Positions 51,404 through 64,000 of a DNA stretch of 64,000 nucleotides are shown piece by piece (positions within the stretch are counted from its first letter, which is position 1; each line of letters opens with the position of its first letter). The notes under the pieces were generated by a model, which did not search any database, was not told where the DNA came from, and saw only the letters and a program-made list of their open reading frames with translations. The stretch is from Yersinia kristensenii (lineage in GTDB: Bacteria; Pseudomonadota; Gammaproteobacteria; Enterobacterales; Enterobacteriaceae). The stretch spans positions 1,116,001 to 1,180,000 of the forward strand of contig NZ_UHIY01000001.1 of the NCBI RefSeq assembly GCF_900460525.1, given 5' to 3'. The translations under genes and the position numbers were made by a program.

Positions 51404-51570
51404 GCCAGTGTTGAAAATCTATGCGAAAACTTAACAGATAACTTAATTCGAGGGGAATAAGCCTATTTTTGCAGGTCTACAGATGAGAAATAGAGTGAGG
51501 CCAATGAGGTTCTCACTCTTTTGACTGAATATAATATGCTTGACTAAACGACGGTGTAGTAAGGAGAGAA

Positions 51571-52044
51571 CTAGTCTTTTGCTAATTGAGCCTGGGAATA
51601 GTTCTGTATCCCCAAACGTTCAATGAGGCTCAGCTCTGTTTCCAGCCAATCGATATGACCTTCTTCTTCCGCTAGAATTTCTTTCAACAAATCGCGGCTG
51701 ACATAGTCATGAATAGAATCAGCATAGGCAATGCCTTCGCGCAGATCTTTCGCTCCAGCTAATTCGAGGGCTAAATCTGATTTCAATATTTCTTCAACAT
51801 CTTCACCGATATTCAGCTTACCCAAATCTTGTAAGTTAGGAATACCTTCGAGGAATAAGATGCGCTCGATATATTTATCTGCATGCTTCATTTCGTCAAT
51901 TGATTCGTGATACTCCTTATCATTCAGGCGCATCAGTCCCCAGTTTTTAAACATTCGGGCGTGGAGAAAATATTGATTGATAGCAACTAACTCGTTTCCG
52001 AGTAGTTTATTGAGATGTGCAATTATCTTTTTATCGCCTTTCAT
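51571..52044 (-). CDS. bfr: Bacterioferritin
   Basis: 157 aa, a 24-mer iron-storage shell subunit. Ferroxidase ligands Glu18, Glu51 and His54 and the haem ligand Met52 are in place ([19 protein letters not shown]), as is [10 protein letters not shown] near 127-135. The start at 52044 (MKGDKK) matches E. coli; the open frame upstream is not conserved. Bfd, its reductant partner, is encoded just upstream on the same strand, 78 bp away. Confidence 0.97.
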   Translation of the reverse strand: MKGDKKIIAHLNKLLGNELVAINQYFLHARMFKNWGLMRLNDKEYHESIDEMKHADKYIERILFLEGIPNLQDLGKLNIGEDVEEILKSDLALELAGAKDLREGIAYADSIHDYVSRDLLKEILAEEEGHIDWLETELSLIERLGIQNYSQAQLAKD

Positions 52045-52122
52045 AGTATTACCCTCCGCTTCCAGTACTAAAAGTGTAGTACCAGATGGCAAAGTGTGGG
52101 GAAAACTTGTCCCAGCTAACTA

Positions 52123-52317
52123 TTAGGCAACATCATTCATTTCTGGAATGTTAGCGCGTTCCTCAATCAAGATTTCTCTGGCCTGTCGAATGCACTTCCC
52201 GCAGTCTGTACCAATGGGTACTAATTGGCGTAACTGTTGAATGGTATGTGGATGGTGCTGACGTACAGCTTTACGGATAACTTTGTCAGATACCGCATTA
52301 CACAGGCAAACATACAT
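52123..52317 (-). CDS. bfd: Bacterioferritin-associated ferredoxin
   Basis: 64 aa [2Fe-2S] protein with Cys4, Cys6, Cys39 and Cys42 (MYVCLCN and DCGKC). It donates electrons to bacterioferritin haem so that stored iron is released. The start at 52317 gives the family length. In other bacteria bfd is induced under iron starvation through Fur; no Fur box was identified by eye. Confidence 0.95.
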   Translation of the reverse strand: MYVCLCNAVSDKVIRKAVRQHHPHTIQQLRQLVPIGTDCGKCIRQAREILIEERANIPEMNDVA

Positions 52318-52400
52318 AAAATGACTCACTTCTTAACCAGTATCCATAGTGTAAATAAGAATGCGAGTTATTTCAATTAAGATTATTTTCTTTAGGCAAC

Positions 52401-52427
52401 AAAAAAGGGTGCCGAAGCACCCTTTTA
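52401..52427 (-). terminator. str operon terminator after tuf
   Basis: aaaagggtgc (52403-52412) and gcacccttt form a strong stem around cgaa, with A and T runs on both sides, so it can act bidirectionally. It lies about 35 bp after the tuf stop codon, before bfd. Confidence 0.92.
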
Positions 52428-52460
52428 CTTGATCAATAAAGTAATTAATCAATAAAACAA

Positions 52461-53702
<1,242 letters not shown>

Positions 53703-53716
53703 TTAAACCCGAAAGC

Positions 53717-55825
53717 TTATTTGCCACGGGCTTCGATAACGGCTTTAGCGACGTTACTAGGTGCTTCAGCATACTCCAGGAATTCCATGGAGTAAGAAGC
53801 ACGGCCCTGAGTCTGAGAACGCAGGTCAGTAGCATAACCGAACATTTCAGACAACGGAACCTTGACGCGAACGGTTTTACCGGTAGCAGTATCTTCCATA
53901 CCTTCGATGATACCACGACGACGGTTAAGGTCGCCCATTACGTCACCCATGTAATCTTCAGGGGTTTCGACTTCAACCTTCATGATTGGCTCAAGCAGAA
54001 CTGGTTTAGCTCGTTTGAACCCTTCTTTAAAGGCGATAGAACCGGCTAATTTAAACGCCAATTCTGAGGAGTCAACGTCATGGTAAGAACCGTAGTGCAG
54101 ACGGATTTTAACGTCAACAACCGGGTAACCAGCCAAAGGACCGGCTTTCAGTTGTTCCTGGATACCTTTATCAACAGCAGGGATGAACTCTTTAGGAATA
54201 GAACCACCAACGATTTCGTTGACGAACTCATACCCAACGCCACCCGGTGGCAACGGAGACATGTCGATAACAACATGACCGTACTGACCACGACCGCCTG
54301 ACTGCTTAGCGTGCTTACCTTCCACGTCCTTAACGGTATCGCGGATAGTTTCACGGTATGCAACTTGAGGTTTACCAACGTTTGCTTCCACGTTAAATTC
54401 GCGGCGCATACGGTCAACCAGGATATCCAAGTGCAACTCACCCATACCAGCGATGATAGTCTGACCAGATTCTTCGTCAGTCCAAACGCGGAATGATGGA
54501 TCTTCTTTCGCCAGACGACCCAGAGCCATACCCATTTTTTCTTGGTCGGCTTTGGTTTTTGGTTCAACGGCAACAGAGATTACTGGCTCTGGGAACTCCA
54601 TACGTTCCAAGATGATCGGATTAGCTGGATCACACAGAGTGTCACCCGTCGTCACATCTTTCAGACCGATCGCTGCTGCGATGTCGCCTGCACGAACTTC
54701 TTTGATCTCTTCACGTTTGTTTGCGTGCATCTGAACGATACGGCCCAGACGCTCACGCTGTGAACGTACTGAGTTCAACACGGTGTCACCGGAGTTAACA
54801 ACGCCAGAGTACACACGGAAGAACGTCAGGTTACCCACAAACGGGTCGGTAGCAATTTTGAATGCCAGTGCAGAGAACGGCTCTTTGTCGTCTGAGTGAC
54901 GAACAGCCAGAGTATCTTTACCATCGTCCAAAATACCGTTGATTGCTTCAACGTCAGTTGGTGCTGGCAGATAGTCGATAACTGCATCCAGCATTGCCTG
55001 TACGCCTTTGTTCTTAAACGCAGAACCACAGGTAACCAAGATGATTTCGTTGCGCAGAACACGTTGACGCAAAGCTTTCTTGATTTCTTCTTCAGTCAGC
55101 TCTTCGCCGCCCAAATATTTATCCATCAGCTCTTCTGACGCTTCTGCAGCAGATTCAACCAGGTTCTGGTGCCATTCAGCAGCCAGTTCAGCCATATCAG
55201 CCGGGATCTCTTCGTATTCGAAGGTCACGCCCTGATCAGCTTCGTTCCAGTTGATCGCTTTCATTTTCACCAGATCGATAATACCGGTGAATTTCTCTTC
55301 CGCGCCGATTGCCAGTTGCAATGGAACTGGATTCGCGCCCAGACGAGATTTAATCTGACCAACAACTTTCAGGAAGTTAGCACCCATGCGGTCCATTTTG
55401 TTAACGAACGCAATGCGTGGAACTTTATATTTGTTAGCCTGGCGCCATACGGTCTCAGACTGTGGCTGAACACCACCAACTGCACAGTAAACCATTACCG
55501 CACCATCAAGAACACGCATGGAACGTTCTACTTCGATAGTGAAGTCAACGTGCCCTGGGGTGTCAATGATGTTGACGTGATGTGGTTCGTACTGTTTAGC
55601 CATACCAGACCAGAAGCAGGTAGTAGCCGCAGAAGTAATGGTAATACCACGCTCCTGCTCCTGTTCCATCCAGTCCATGGTGGCTGCGCCGTCATGAACT
55701 TCACCGATCTTATGGTTTACACCGGTGTAAAACAGGATACGTTCGGTAGTGGTTGTCTTACCGGCGTCGATGTGAGCGCTGATACCGATATTACGATAGC
55801 GCTCAATGGGTGTTTTACGAGCCAT
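53717..55825 (-). CDS. fusA: Elongation factor G
   Basis: 702 aa, five-domain translocation GTPase. G motifs: AHIDAGKT (17-24), DTPGHVDF (near 88) and NKMD (near 142). C-terminal domains IV/V include the conserved [13 protein letters not shown] and [14 protein letters not shown]. Second to last gene of the str operon, 71 bp before tuf. Confidence 0.98.
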   Translation of the reverse strand: MARKTPIERYRNIGISAHIDAGKTTTTERILFYTGVNHKIGEVHDGAATMDWMEQEQERGITITSAATTCFWSGMAKQYEPHHVNIIDTPGHVDFTIEVERSMRVLDGAVMVYCAVGGVQPQSETVWRQANKYKVPRIAFVNKMDRMGANFLKVVGQIKSRLGANPVPLQLAIGAEEKFTGIIDLVKMKAINWNEADQGVTFEYEEIPADMAELAAEWHQNLVESAAEASEELMDKYLGGEELTEEEIKKALRQRVLRNEIILVTCGSAFKNKGVQAMLDAVIDYLPAPTDVEAINGILDDGKDTLAVRHSDDKEPFSALAFKIATDPFVGNLTFFRVYSGVVNSGDTVLNSVRSQRERLGRIVQMHANKREEIKEVRAGDIAAAIGLKDVTTGDTLCDPANPIILERMEFPEPVISVAVEPKTKADQEKMGMALGRLAKEDPSFRVWTDEESGQTIIAGMGELHLDILVDRMRREFNVEANVGKPQVAYRETIRDTVKDVEGKHAKQSGGRGQYGHVVIDMSPLPPGGVGYEFVNEIVGGSIPKEFIPAVDKGIQEQLKAGPLAGYPVVDVKIRLHYGSYHDVDSSELAFKLAGSIAFKEGFKRAKPVLLEPIMKVEVETPEDYMGDVMGDLNRRRGIIEGMEDTATGKTVRVKVPLSEMFGYATDLRSQTQGRASYSMEFLEYAEAPSNVAKAVIEARGK

Positions 55826-55916
55826 TTGATTCCTCTATTCCTAGGGCGTTCATTCGGTTAACCCATGCGGGTTGGCTTAAAGCGCCCGCATGGTTAGCAT
55901 GACTACTGCGTGGTGA

Positions 55917-56918
<1,002 letters not shown>

Positions 56919-56944
56919 CTACTGGCAGAGAACGAGGACGCAGA

Positions 56945-56973
56945 ATTTTATGGCTGACTATCTAAGGTGTCAA
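56945..56973 (-). promoter_or_regulatory. str operon promoter
   Basis: On the minus strand a perfect TTGACA (56968-56973), 17 bp, TAAAAT (56945-56950), about 80 bp upstream of rpsL and just after the tusB stop codon. Confidence 0.85.
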
Positions 56974-56995
56974 GAAATATACAGCATTGACTGCA

Positions 56996-57283
56996 TTACC
57001 ATGCCAGTTGCTGTTGATGTTTTAGGGTCAAATCCACGAAGTGAGTATAACTGATTAGCGTGACATTGTCTGAAATTTGACCGGATAAGCCGCGAGCAAT
57101 AACGTCATCTTCCAACACAAATAGCGAAGCGGGGTTATTTAACAACAAGTTAAGACTTTCACTATTTTTTAAAACCGCCATCACGCCATCTTGCAGAAAT
57201 AGAATCTCATCTTCAGATGTGACTAATCTCAGCAATGCAGATAAATCGCAGTGATAAGGTGAATGACTGACGGTATACAGCAT
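56996..57283 (-). CDS. tusB: Sulfur relay protein TusB
   Basis: 95 aa, starting [20 protein letters not shown] and ending [11 protein letters not shown]. With TusC and TusD it forms the hexamer that passes persulfide sulfur from TusA to TusE for mnm5s2U34 of tRNA wobble uridines. Last of tusDCB, 19 bp after tusC. Confidence 0.95.
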   Translation of the reverse strand: MLYTVSHSPYHCDLSALLRLVTSEDEILFLQDGVMAVLKNSESLNLLLNNPASLFVLEDDVIARGLSGQISDNVTLISYTHFVDLTLKHQQQLAW

Positions 57284-57302
57284 TATGGCTACCTAAATCT
57301 CA

Positions 57303-57677
57303 TTAGAAAGTCAGCACAACATCATAATTTGCCAATTGGCTGCGTAAATTTACCGGAGATAATACCGCAACATCAAGTATCCAATCCGTCACTTCGCTCA
57401 ATCCGCGCTGCTGCAATGAGGCTTCACAGATATAATAATTCTCGACATCGTACAGGGGTAAGACACCGAAAGTGGCAATATAGTTTCTGGAGAGAATTTT
57501 TTCTGGCTGCTGCTGCGGCAAAAGTTGCAAAACACCATCCGAAATAAAGAATACCCCGATATCCTCACTCAACGCAGACGTTGCCAGCAAGGCATCTAAC
57601 CCTTCCCGCCCCGCTGAATTACCATGCGGGCTTTGGGTGAAAACAAAAGCAATACTATTCTTACCATTCTCTGCCAT
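57303..57677 (-). CDS. tusC: Sulfur relay protein TusC
   Basis: 124 aa, DsrF-like, with [28 protein letters not shown] and ending [10 protein letters not shown]. Its start overlaps the tusD stop by one base (TAATG). It is a little longer at the N-terminus than E. coli TusC (119). Confidence 0.95.
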   Translation of the reverse strand: MAENGKNSIAFVFTQSPHGNSAGREGLDALLATSALSEDIGVFFISDGVLQLLPQQQPEKILSRNYIATFGVLPLYDVENYYICEASLQQRGLSEVTDWILDVAVLSPVNLRSQLANYDVVLTF

Positions 57678-58081
57678 TAAAATTGCACCATGCGGTCACA
57701 GGTCAAGGCGGCTTCAGCCAGCGCACCTAGCCCACTCAAGGTAAAACCGGGTTGTAGATTCGCGCCCGCCAAATCGAGTTGGTCAGTTTCATTTTGGTCA
57801 ATAATACCACGGCGCAATGCCGCCGCCACACAGACATTTAACTCAATCGAATGGTTAAGCGCCAGTTGCTGCCACGCCCGTACCAAATCAAACTCATCAT
57901 TGGCAGGCGCGGTTAATTGGTTAGCATTCAAAACACCTTCGCGGTAGAAGAAAACACTCACCAAATTATGACCTGAACTTATCAGTGCTTGGGCAAACTG
58001 ATAGGCGCTGCTGGCCTGTTGGGTGCCATAGGCGGGGCCTGTCACCATCAGACAATATTTCGCCACATTCCCCCCTGACAT
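57677..58081 (-). CDS. tusD: Sulfurtransferase TusD
   Basis: 134 aa if started at the ATG that overlaps the yheO stop (TAATG). An internal GTG at 58066 with AGGGGG upstream would give 129 aa, nearer to E. coli (128). The DsrE-fold sequence [21 protein letters not shown] is typical. The sulfur-carrying cysteine lies in [11 protein letters not shown] near residue 80. It accepts sulfur from TusA and passes it to TusE. Confidence 0.94.
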   Translation of the reverse strand: MSGGNVAKYCLMVTGPAYGTQQASSAYQFAQALISSGHNLVSVFFYREGVLNANQLTAPANDEFDLVRAWQQLALNHSIELNVCVAAALRRGIIDQNETDQLDLAGANLQPGFTLSGLGALAEAALTCDRMVQF

Positions 58082-58803
58082 TAACGCTCGTGTCCCACGA
58101 AATCACCACTTTTGAACTGGCGAATGTAGAGATAAACCGTATGTTTGGAAATATTTAGTCGTTCAGCAACCTGATTAATTGCATCTTTGATATCAAAAAT
58201 ACCTTTTTCATACAGATTGAGAACAACCTGGCGGTTCTTCGCATTGTTAGACACATTGCGATCCGCATTAACTTCCTCAATAGTAAATTCCAGTGTTTGC
58301 GCCACCAAGTCATCGACCGATGAAGCAAAGTTTACCGAGGAAGCAACTTCCTGAGTTTCCGGTGGCATGAAAGTCTTAATGATTTGCGAGAAAGGCACAT
58401 CCAGATTCATGTTAATACACAACAGGCCAATAACGCGCTGATCGCGGTTACGGATAGCAATAGTGACGGACTTCATCAGCACACCACTTTTGGCGCGCGT
58501 GAAATAGGCTCTTGAAACACTGCTGTCTGCGCCCGCCATATCGTGCAGCATCCGCAAAGCCAGATCTGTTATCGGCGAGCCAATTTGCCTACCTGTGTGT
58601 TCACCATTAGCAATTCTTACCGCAGAGCTTTTCAGGTCTTCCAGTGAATGCAGGACAATTTCACAGTGGTTGCCAATAAGCATTGCCAAGCCATCAACGA
58701 TAGCTTCGTATGATTTGAGTATTTCATGGTCCGTTTGACTGAACGGACGTTCATCCAGTAAATCCAGTTCACTGGTTTCGCTACTGAGAAGCGAATTAGA
58801 CAT
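58081..58803 (-). CDS. yheO: YheO family DNA-binding protein (PAS-like + HTH)
   Basis: 240 aa. An N-terminal YheO/PAS-like domain ([29 protein letters not shown]) is followed by a C-terminal helix-turn-helix ([24 protein letters not shown]). Family members are thought to be transcription regulators; the E. coli protein has no settled target. The start at 58803 ([21 protein letters not shown]) matches E. coli. It overlaps tusD, so the two are probably co-transcribed. Confidence 0.92.
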   Translation of the reverse strand: MSNSLLSSETSELDLLDERPFSQTDHEILKSYEAIVDGLAMLIGNHCEIVLHSLEDLKSSAVRIANGEHTGRQIGSPITDLALRMLHDMAGADSSVSRAYFTRAKSGVLMKSVTIAIRNRDQRVIGLLCINMNLDVPFSQIIKTFMPPETQEVASSVNFASSVDDLVAQTLEFTIEEVNADRNVSNNAKNRQVVLNLYEKGIFDIKDAINQVAERLNISKHTVYLYIRQFKSGDFVGHER

Positions 58804-58994
58804 CGAAGACACCATCCTCTACATAAAGCCTGTCTCAATATCGTTGGCAGACTCATAACTCAAATATATTGAATTTTAAGTCTAGCAAATATGCCGAGAT
58901 AAAATCCTTGCGTTTGCGCGTGATCTTGACGTTAAGCCCACAAGCCATAAATCGTCAAGTTATCAACGAGCAGAAGTGCGAATTGGTATACCGC

Positions 58995-59035
58995 AAAAAA
59001 AACCGCCACGACAATTATCAATCATCGCGGCGGTT
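58995..59035 (-). terminator. fkpA terminator
   Basis: On the minus strand aaccgcc (59029-59035) and ggcggtt (59001-59007) close a longer imperfect stem, followed by T8. It lies 41 bp after the fkpA stop. Confidence 0.8.
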
Positions 59036-59076
59036 ATAAACAGAACCGGGCACTGGGTTACCACAAAGGCGCTAAA

Positions 59077-59892
59077 TTATTTTTTAGCTTTTGCGTCCGC
59101 AGCAGCAGGTTGTTCTTCTTGAGCGTCAGCTTTAGGAGCCGCTTTAACATCCAACAGCTCTACATCAAATACCAGAGTAGAGTTGGCTGGAATACCTGGG
59201 ACGCCAGTTTTGCCGTAAGCTAATTCTGGTGGAATAACCAGAGTGACCTTGCCGCCTTTCTTGATTTGCTTCAGGCCTTCGGTCCAGCCTGGGATAACAC
59301 CATCAAGACGGAAAGACAGTGGCTCACCGCGTTTGTAAGAGTTATCAAACTCAGTACCATCGGTCAGAGTCCCTTTGTAGTTAACGACTACGGTATCACT
59401 GTCTTTTGGTGCTTCACCGGTACCGGCTTTCTCTACTTTGTACAGCAGGCCAGATTCGGTTTTCTTCACATCTTTTTCTTTAGCAAAGGTTTCGCGGTAT
59501 TTAGCGCCTTTATCGGCGTTTTCTTTAGCATCTTGCTCCATTCTGGCCTGAGCAGAAGCTTTTACGCGCGCTTCAAAACCTTGCAGCGTTTTTTCGATTT
59601 CTTCATCGGTCAGTTTGCTTTTGCTCGCAAATGCATCCTGTACACCGGCGATCAACTGATCTTTATCCAGTTTGATACCCAGCTTTTCTTGCTCTTTCAG
59701 AGAGTTATCCATATAACGCCCTAATGATGCACCTAATGCATATGCAGATTGCTGGTCATCATTTTTAAATGCGCTATTGGTCGTTGCTGCCGCATCAGCA
59801 GTTTTGGCTGTGTCAGCAGCAAAAGTCGCAGAGGTATTCAGGGTTAGCGCCATGGTGGTAGCCAGTAGCGTTACTTTAAACAGTGATTTCAT
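59077..59892 (-). CDS. fkpA: Periplasmic FKBP-type peptidyl-prolyl isomerase FkpA
   Basis: 271 aa. It has a signal peptide (MKSLFKVTLLATTMALTLNTSATFA), an N-terminal helical dimerisation/chaperone domain, and a C-terminal FKBP domain with VVVNYKGTLTDGTEFDNSY, GVIPGWTEGLKQIKKGG and PPELAYGKTG. It helps outer-membrane protein folding in the periplasm. The tail is rich in Ala, Lys and Asp. The start at 59892 matches E. coli; the longer frame to 59931 is unlikely. In E. coli it is under sigma-E, and a plausible site is seen upstream. Confidence 0.96.
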   Translation of the reverse strand: MKSLFKVTLLATTMALTLNTSATFAADTAKTADAAATTNSAFKNDDQQSAYALGASLGRYMDNSLKEQEKLGIKLDKDQLIAGVQDAFASKSKLTDEEIEKTLQGFEARVKASAQARMEQDAKENADKGAKYRETFAKEKDVKKTESGLLYKVEKAGTGEAPKDSDTVVVNYKGTLTDGTEFDNSYKRGEPLSFRLDGVIPGWTEGLKQIKKGGKVTLVIPPELAYGKTGVPGIPANSTLVFDVELLDVKAAPKADAQEEQPAAADAKAKK

Positions 59893-60008
59893 CCATTTCT
59901 CCATTGGCTTAAGGACACTTACCCCAAGCAACGATTATAAGTGTGACTTGTACTATAACTGTCTGTGCGAACACAAAACAATCTCTATGCAGATGCTATT
60001 AAGTGATA

Positions 60009-60036
60009 TTAAGACTTTTTTTACTACAAGAAGTTT
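60009..60036 (-). promoter_or_regulatory. Possible sigma-E promoter of fkpA
   Basis: On the minus strand AAACTT (60031-60036), 16 bp, TCTTAA (60009-60014), resembling the sigma-E pattern GGAACTT-N16-TCTAA with mismatches. A sigma-70-like pair (TTGTTT, 17 bp, TTATAG) lies nearer the gene. The 295-bp fkpA-slyX gap holds nothing else recognised. Confidence 0.4.
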
Positions 60037-60175
60037 CGTTTTATCGATATCTTGACTCTCTCAGGGTAATCATGAGGCTTTACCGATAGAATTGCCCCTC
60101 CCCTGTTTTATGACCATCGAATAGAAAGCGACCATCAAATGGAAAGTGATCAGAGGGTATGGTTTGCAGTCATAA

Positions 60176-60406
<231 letters not shown>

Positions 60407-60422
60407 GCAAAAGCCAGTAAGC

Positions 60423-60449
60423 AAAAAGCCAGCCGTAAGGCTGGCTTTT
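60423..60449. terminator. Bidirectional terminator between slyX and slyD
   Basis: aaaagccagcc and ggctggctttt form a perfect 11-bp stem around gtaa, with A and T runs at the ends. Confidence 0.9.
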
Positions 60450-60485
60450 GACTGATCATATCAAATTTTATTGATAGGTCAGATA

Positions 60486-61070
60486 TTAGTGACAGCCGCA
60501 GCCGCCTTTACCACAACCACCTTTACCATGTTCATGACCATGGTCACTTTCATCATGGCCGTGGCCACCGCAGCAACCGTCACCGTGTTCATGGTGATGA
60601 TCATGCTCACCGTGTACGTGACCATGCTGCAGTTCTTCTTCTGTTGCTTCACGGATAGCAACCACTTCAACGTGGAAGTTCAAATCCTGTCCCGCCAGCA
60701 TGTGGTTACCATCAACCACAACGTGTTCGTCTTCCACAGCAGTGATTTCGACTGGCACTGGGCCTTGATCGGTATCAGCCAGGAAACGCATGCCAACTTC
60801 CAACTCGTCAACGCCCATAAAGACGTCTTTCGGTACGCGCTGCACCAGATTTTCATCATAGCTGCCGTAACCTTCGTCGGCGTTCACACGAACGTCAAAG
60901 CTGTCGCCCGCTTCGTGACCTTCGAGCGCTTTTTCCAAACCTGCGATCAGGGAACCGTGACCGTGCAGGTAGTCCAACGGCGCGCTCACCGGAGACTCAT
61001 CAACTAACACACCGTCTTCTGTACGCACCTGGTAAGCCAGGCTGACCACCAAGTCTTTTGCTACTTTCAT
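60486..61070 (-). CDS. slyD: FKBP-type peptidyl-prolyl isomerase / metallochaperone SlyD
   Basis: 194 aa. The FKBP domain (VSLAYQVRTEDGVLVDES, LDYLHGHGSLIAGLEKALEGHEAGD) carries the insert-in-flap chaperone domain near residues 75-125. The last 45 residues form a His-, Cys- and Gly-rich tail (HGHVHGEHDHHHEHGDGCCGGHG and on) that binds nickel. In E. coli SlyD supplies nickel for hydrogenases with HypB and supports phage phiX174 lysis. The start at 61070 matches E. coli. Confidence 0.96.
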   Translation of the reverse strand: MKVAKDLVVSLAYQVRTEDGVLVDESPVSAPLDYLHGHGSLIAGLEKALEGHEAGDSFDVRVNADEGYGSYDENLVQRVPKDVFMGVDELEVGMRFLADTDQGPVPVEITAVEDEHVVVDGNHMLAGQDLNFHVEVVAIREATEEELQHGHVHGEHDHHHEHGDGCCGGHGHDESDHGHEHGKGGCGKGGCGCH

Positions 61071-61164
61071 GATATCTCCTACCCTTGGAACAAAAATTGG
61101 CACAGATTGTAGCGGAAATCTGCACCGCTGTACTCTCCAGCATAAAAAAACACGAAGAATAACG

Positions 61165-61389
61165 CTACTGTGGATCGAAAATTCCGATCACTTGTTCATT
61201 CTCACGGACATGCTGATTGACCTGTTCATCGGTCTGACGCTGATGGTGGCCACACTTAACACACTCCACCACTTCCACTTGATCTTCACGCCATAAAGCC
61301 AGTGTATCCAGTGCCTTACATTGTGGACAAACCGCCCCGGCGATGAATCTTTTACGGGTTGCTGTCTTGTTATTTGGCGTAATTGTCAT
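61165..61389 (-). CDS. yheV: YheV zinc-ribbon protein
   Basis: About 74 aa with RKRFIAGAVCPQCKALDTLALWRE and VECVKCGH, two CxxC pairs of a zinc ribbon, ending EQVIGIFDPQ like E. coli YheV. The start is uncertain: ATGs at 61404, 61392 and 61389 are in frame, and GGAG is best spaced for 61389. The 61404 ATG overlaps the kefB stop. Function unknown; it is co-transcribed with kefB. Confidence 0.9.
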   Translation of the reverse strand: MTITPNNKTATRKRFIAGAVCPQCKALDTLALWREDQVEVVECVKCGHHQRQTDEQVNQHVRENEQVIGIFDPQ

Positions 61390-61403
61390 CATTTTCTCCG
61401 GCA

Positions 61404-63212
61404 TTATTCGTATTCATCCCACCCATCTAACTGCCGACTTTCATGCAGCATTTCTCGTTGGAAAATATCTTCCAGCTCACGGCGGGCTTCTTTAATTCTG
61501 GAAATTTGCGCCACATCCCCATGATGCTGTGGCACCAGCTCACGCAACATGCGCATGTCGAGACGGCGGAAATGTTGCTGCGCCCGGTAGGCCTGATGCG
61601 GATGCATCCCTAATCCCAGCAGCGTTTTTCGCCCGAGTTCCAGCGCACTGGAGAAAGTCTCGCGCGTAAAGTCTTTAACCCCATTTTGCAGCAGTTCATG
61701 CGCTTCAACACGCCCTCTGGCACGGGCCAGAATGTGCAAATTAGGGAAATGTTGCTGACACAGATGCACCAGCGTCATGGTGTCTTCCGGCTCATTACAG
61801 GTGATCACGATAGCTTTGGCTTTTTCCGCCCCGGCAGCCCGCAACAGTTCCAGCTCAGTGGCATCACCATAGTAAACTTTATAGCCATATTTGCGCATCA
61901 CACTGACGGCACTGACATCGCGCTCCAACACGGTAATGCGCATTTTGTTCGCCATCAGTAAGCGGCCAATCACCTGACCAAAGCGCCCGAAGCCGACAAT
62001 AATCACCTGTGGGTCATTATCTTCAACAAATGGCTTCTCGTCGCTCTCTTCCTGCGCGTTGTAACGGCGGATTAAAATGCGGTCAATCCCCTGCATCAGC
62101 AGCGGCGTGGTCATCATCGACAGAGTGACGACCACCAGCAGCAATGCCAGTTGCTCGGCATCCAACACATGTTGAGAGAATGCCGCGGAGAATAATACGA
62201 AAGCAAATTCGCCCCCTTGACTGAGCACCCCGGCAAATTGCAGCCGCACCGAACGGCGCAAGCCAAATGTCCGCGCCAAGCCATACAGCACTGTGCCTTT
62301 GATGAAGACTAAGGCCAAAACCCCCAGCAGCACATCCAACAGATGAGTGAACAACACGCCGAGGTTCAAAGCCATCCCGACTGAGATGAAAAATAGCCCG
62401 AGTAACAACCCCTTAAAGGGTTCGATGGCAATTTCCAGCTCATGCTGGAATTCACTTTCAGCCAGTAAGATGCCCGCGATAAAAGTCCCTAGCGCCATGG
62501 ACAGGCCCAGAGCGTCCATAAACAGCGCTGACCCCAACACCACCAGCAAGGCCGCAGCAGTGAAAACCTCCCGCACGCCAGAGGCCACAATGTAGCGGAA
62601 TAATGGGCGCAGCAAATAGCGGCCGCCAATCAGCATCCCGGCAAAAGCGGCGACTTTGATGCCAATCTTGACCCAATCATTGGCTGCCCCGCCGCCACCG
62701 GCCAAAATGGGGATCAGCGCCAGGGCCGGAATCACCGCCATATCCTGGAACAGCAACACCGAGAAACCGAGCTGGCCGCCTTCATTGCGGTTCATGCCCT
62801 TTTCCCGCATCAGTTGCAATGCCATCGCGGTTGAAGACATCGCCAAACCGACACCGCCAATCACCGCCGCCTGCCAGGCAAAATGGCTAAAGTAGAGCAA
62901 TGCCCCCAGCACCGCCGCGGTTATCACGACCTGCCCGGCACCGACGCCAAAAATAGAGCGCCGCAGTTGCCAAAGCTTGGCTGGATTTAACTCCAACCCA
63001 ATGATAAACATCAGGAAAACTACACCCAATTCGGAGAAGTGGAGGATTTCGTCGACATCACGAATAAAGCCCAATCCCCAAGGGCCAATAGCGATACCCG
63101 CAATCAAATAGCCCAAAACCGCCCCAATACCGAGGCGCTGGGCAATGGGAACCGCCACCACAGCGGCAAATAAAAATAATAAAATCGCGGTCAGTAGCGC
63201 CGAGCCTTCCAT
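61404..63212 (-). CDS. kefB: Glutathione-regulated potassium-efflux antiporter KefB
   Basis: 602 aa. A CPA2-type K+/H+ exchange membrane domain of about twelve segments starts [22 protein letters not shown]. It includes [15 protein letters not shown] and the [14 protein letters not shown] motif. A cytoplasmic RCK/TrkN domain follows, with [17 protein letters not shown] near residue 402, which binds glutathione (closed) or its adducts (open). It protects against electrophiles by acidifying the cytoplasm. The start at 63212 matches E. coli length (601). Ancillary subunit KefG is just upstream. Confidence 0.96.
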   Translation of the reverse strand: MEGSALLTAILLFLFAAVVAVPIAQRLGIGAVLGYLIAGIAIGPWGLGFIRDVDEILHFSELGVVFLMFIIGLELNPAKLWQLRRSIFGVGAGQVVITAAVLGALLYFSHFAWQAAVIGGVGLAMSSTAMALQLMREKGMNRNEGGQLGFSVLLFQDMAVIPALALIPILAGGGGAANDWVKIGIKVAAFAGMLIGGRYLLRPLFRYIVASGVREVFTAAALLVVLGSALFMDALGLSMALGTFIAGILLAESEFQHELEIAIEPFKGLLLGLFFISVGMALNLGVLFTHLLDVLLGVLALVFIKGTVLYGLARTFGLRRSVRLQFAGVLSQGGEFAFVLFSAAFSQHVLDAEQLALLLVVVTLSMMTTPLLMQGIDRILIRRYNAQEESDEKPFVEDNDPQVIIVGFGRFGQVIGRLLMANKMRITVLERDVSAVSVMRKYGYKVYYGDATELELLRAAGAEKAKAIVITCNEPEDTMTLVHLCQQHFPNLHILARARGRVEAHELLQNGVKDFTRETFSSALELGRKTLLGLGMHPHQAYRAQQHFRRLDMRMLRELVPQHHGDVAQISRIKEARRELEDIFQREMLHESRQLDGWDEYE

Positions 63213-63214
63213 AT

Positions 63215-63769
63215 TCAGAGCCCCCCCGTCGGTAGCGGTGACTGCAACCACTGCTCGTAAGCTTGCGCATGGCTGGCCAGGACTTCCGGCTTCTGCCGCC
63301 GTGCCCAGTAAATAATCATCGGATTCATCCAATGCATATGGCACATAGCTGCCGTCAATTCGAAAGGCCGCAGAATATCTTCCATTGGGTAGCGATTATA
63401 GCCGCCAACGCGGTAAGCTCCTTCGGGCTCGCCGGTGGTGATCACCGAGCGCCAATATTTGCCGGTCAATGCATGCCCCCCGACCCCATTAGCAAAGCCG
63501 CGCGCCAGCACCCGATCCAGCCACTCTTTCAGTAGCGCTGGGCAACTGTAAGTATAAAGAGGATGTTGAAAGACAATAATTTGATGCTCACGTAGCAATT
63601 GCTGCTCATGGTGAATATCAATAAAAAAATCCGGATAATGTGCATATAAATCGTGCACAGTGACATGCTCTAACTGCTGCACCGGTTGCAATAAAACCCG
63701 GTTAGCCACCGAGTCTTGTGATTCCGGATGGGCATACAGCAGCAAAACCTTGGGTGGCTGCGACATCAT
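63215..63769 (-). CDS. kefG: KefB ancillary oxidoreductase KefG
   Basis: 184 aa flavodoxin-like protein of the NAD(P)H quinone oxidoreductase family ([61 protein letters not shown]). It is needed for full KefB activity. It ends 2 bp before the kefB start, so the pair is translationally linked. Confidence 0.95.
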   Translation of the reverse strand: MMSQPPKVLLLYAHPESQDSVANRVLLQPVQQLEHVTVHDLYAHYPDFFIDIHHEQQLLREHQIIVFQHPLYTYSCPALLKEWLDRVLARGFANGVGGHALTGKYWRSVITTGEPEGAYRVGGYNRYPMEDILRPFELTAAMCHMHWMNPMIIYWARRQKPEVLASHAQAYEQWLQSPLPTGGL

Positions 63770-63890
63770 TCCCCTCCAAAGCGTCGTCAGGGTCCGGTTT
63801 TTCCGTTACCATGCTTCGCAAAGACCAAAAAATAGGGCGCTAAACACCCTGTTCACCCTAACATAATGACAATTTAACATACGGCACTCT

Positions 63891-64000
63891 ATGATTGTTT
63901 TTTCCTCACTACAAATTCGACGCGGTACTCGTATCTTGCTGGATAACGCAACAGCAACGATTAACCCTGGACAAAAAGTCGGGTTGGTCGGCAAAAACGG
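63891..64000 (+). CDS. yheS: ABC-F family ATPase YheS, N-terminal fragment
   Basis: The first 36 codons (MIVFSSLQIRRGTRILL, then NPGQKVGLVGKN) are seen before the window ends, just short of the Walker A GKST. It matches the start of E. coli YheS, an ABC-F protein without membrane domain that acts on ribosomes. It is divergent from kefG. Confidence 0.9.
   Translation, partial: MIVFSSLQIRRGTRILLDNATATINPGQKVGLVGKN

Noticed and set aside
55169..55861. 230-aa open frame opposite fusA
   Set aside because: An antisense shadow of the highly biased fusA codons, without a ribosome site or homology.
60471..61007. 178-aa open frame opposite slyD
   Set aside because: It is the antisense of the His-rich slyD coding sequence and has a repetitive, unlikely composition.

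Overview
The window looks like a chromosomal segment of a gammaproteobacterium in the Enterobacterales, most likely the genus Yersinia. This is judged from near-identity of the remembered housekeeping proteins to enterobacterial ones, the gene order, the rrn promoter architecture and dispersed palindromic repeats of a type I associate with Yersinia and Serratia. The species cannot be fixed by eye. No prophage, insertion sequence, integron or CRISPR array is visible.

Left end (1-7.4 kb) is the accessory part. It holds the 3' end of a chaperone-usher fimbrial operon (adhesin-like subunit, then a PapD-type chaperone) and a 640-bp AT-rich spacer. Next comes a four-gene cassette: an IlvD/Edd-family sugar-acid dehydratase, an RraA-fold protein, an ACS-type MFS transporter and an IclR regulator. 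A solitary gene resembling phage late antiterminator Q follows.

From 7.6 to 17 kb lies the branched-chain amino acid region: ilvC with its divergent regulator ilvY, then ilvLGMEDA on the minus strand behind an attenuator. ilvG is intact. yifB (comM-like), maoP and hdfR follow.

From 20.8 to 26.9 kb is a complete minus-strand rRNA operon: 16S, tRNA-Glu, 23S, 5S, tRNA-Asp, tRNA-Trp. Promoters P1 and P2, boxA and a terminator are readable. Its downstream flank matches E. coli rrnC (hdfR, maoP, yifB, ilv), but its upstream flank matches rrnD (yrdA, aroE onward). The operon therefore sits on a rearrangement joint relative to E. coli.

From 27 to 37.4 kb are yrdA, aroE-tsaC-yrdD-smg-dprA, def-fmt-rsmB-trkA, mscL, arfA, zntR and a frameshifted yhdN. 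From 37.5 to 51.4 kb are the alpha, spc and S10 ribosomal protein operons, all minus strand, with promoters and autoregulatory leaders for S4 and L4. bfr-bfd and the str operon (rpsL-rpsG-fusA-tuf) follow, with tusDCB and yheO upstream. The right end carries fkpA, slyX, slyD, yheV, kefB-kefG and the start of yheS.

Most of the window is highly conserved core genome. The main points for a second look are the sugar-acid cassette, the orphan antiterminator-Q homologue with its perfect palindromic terminator, the hybrid rrn neighbourhood, the yhdN frameshift, the arfA hairpin and compensatory changes in the S4-binding leader. I did not find a convincing wholly new system.
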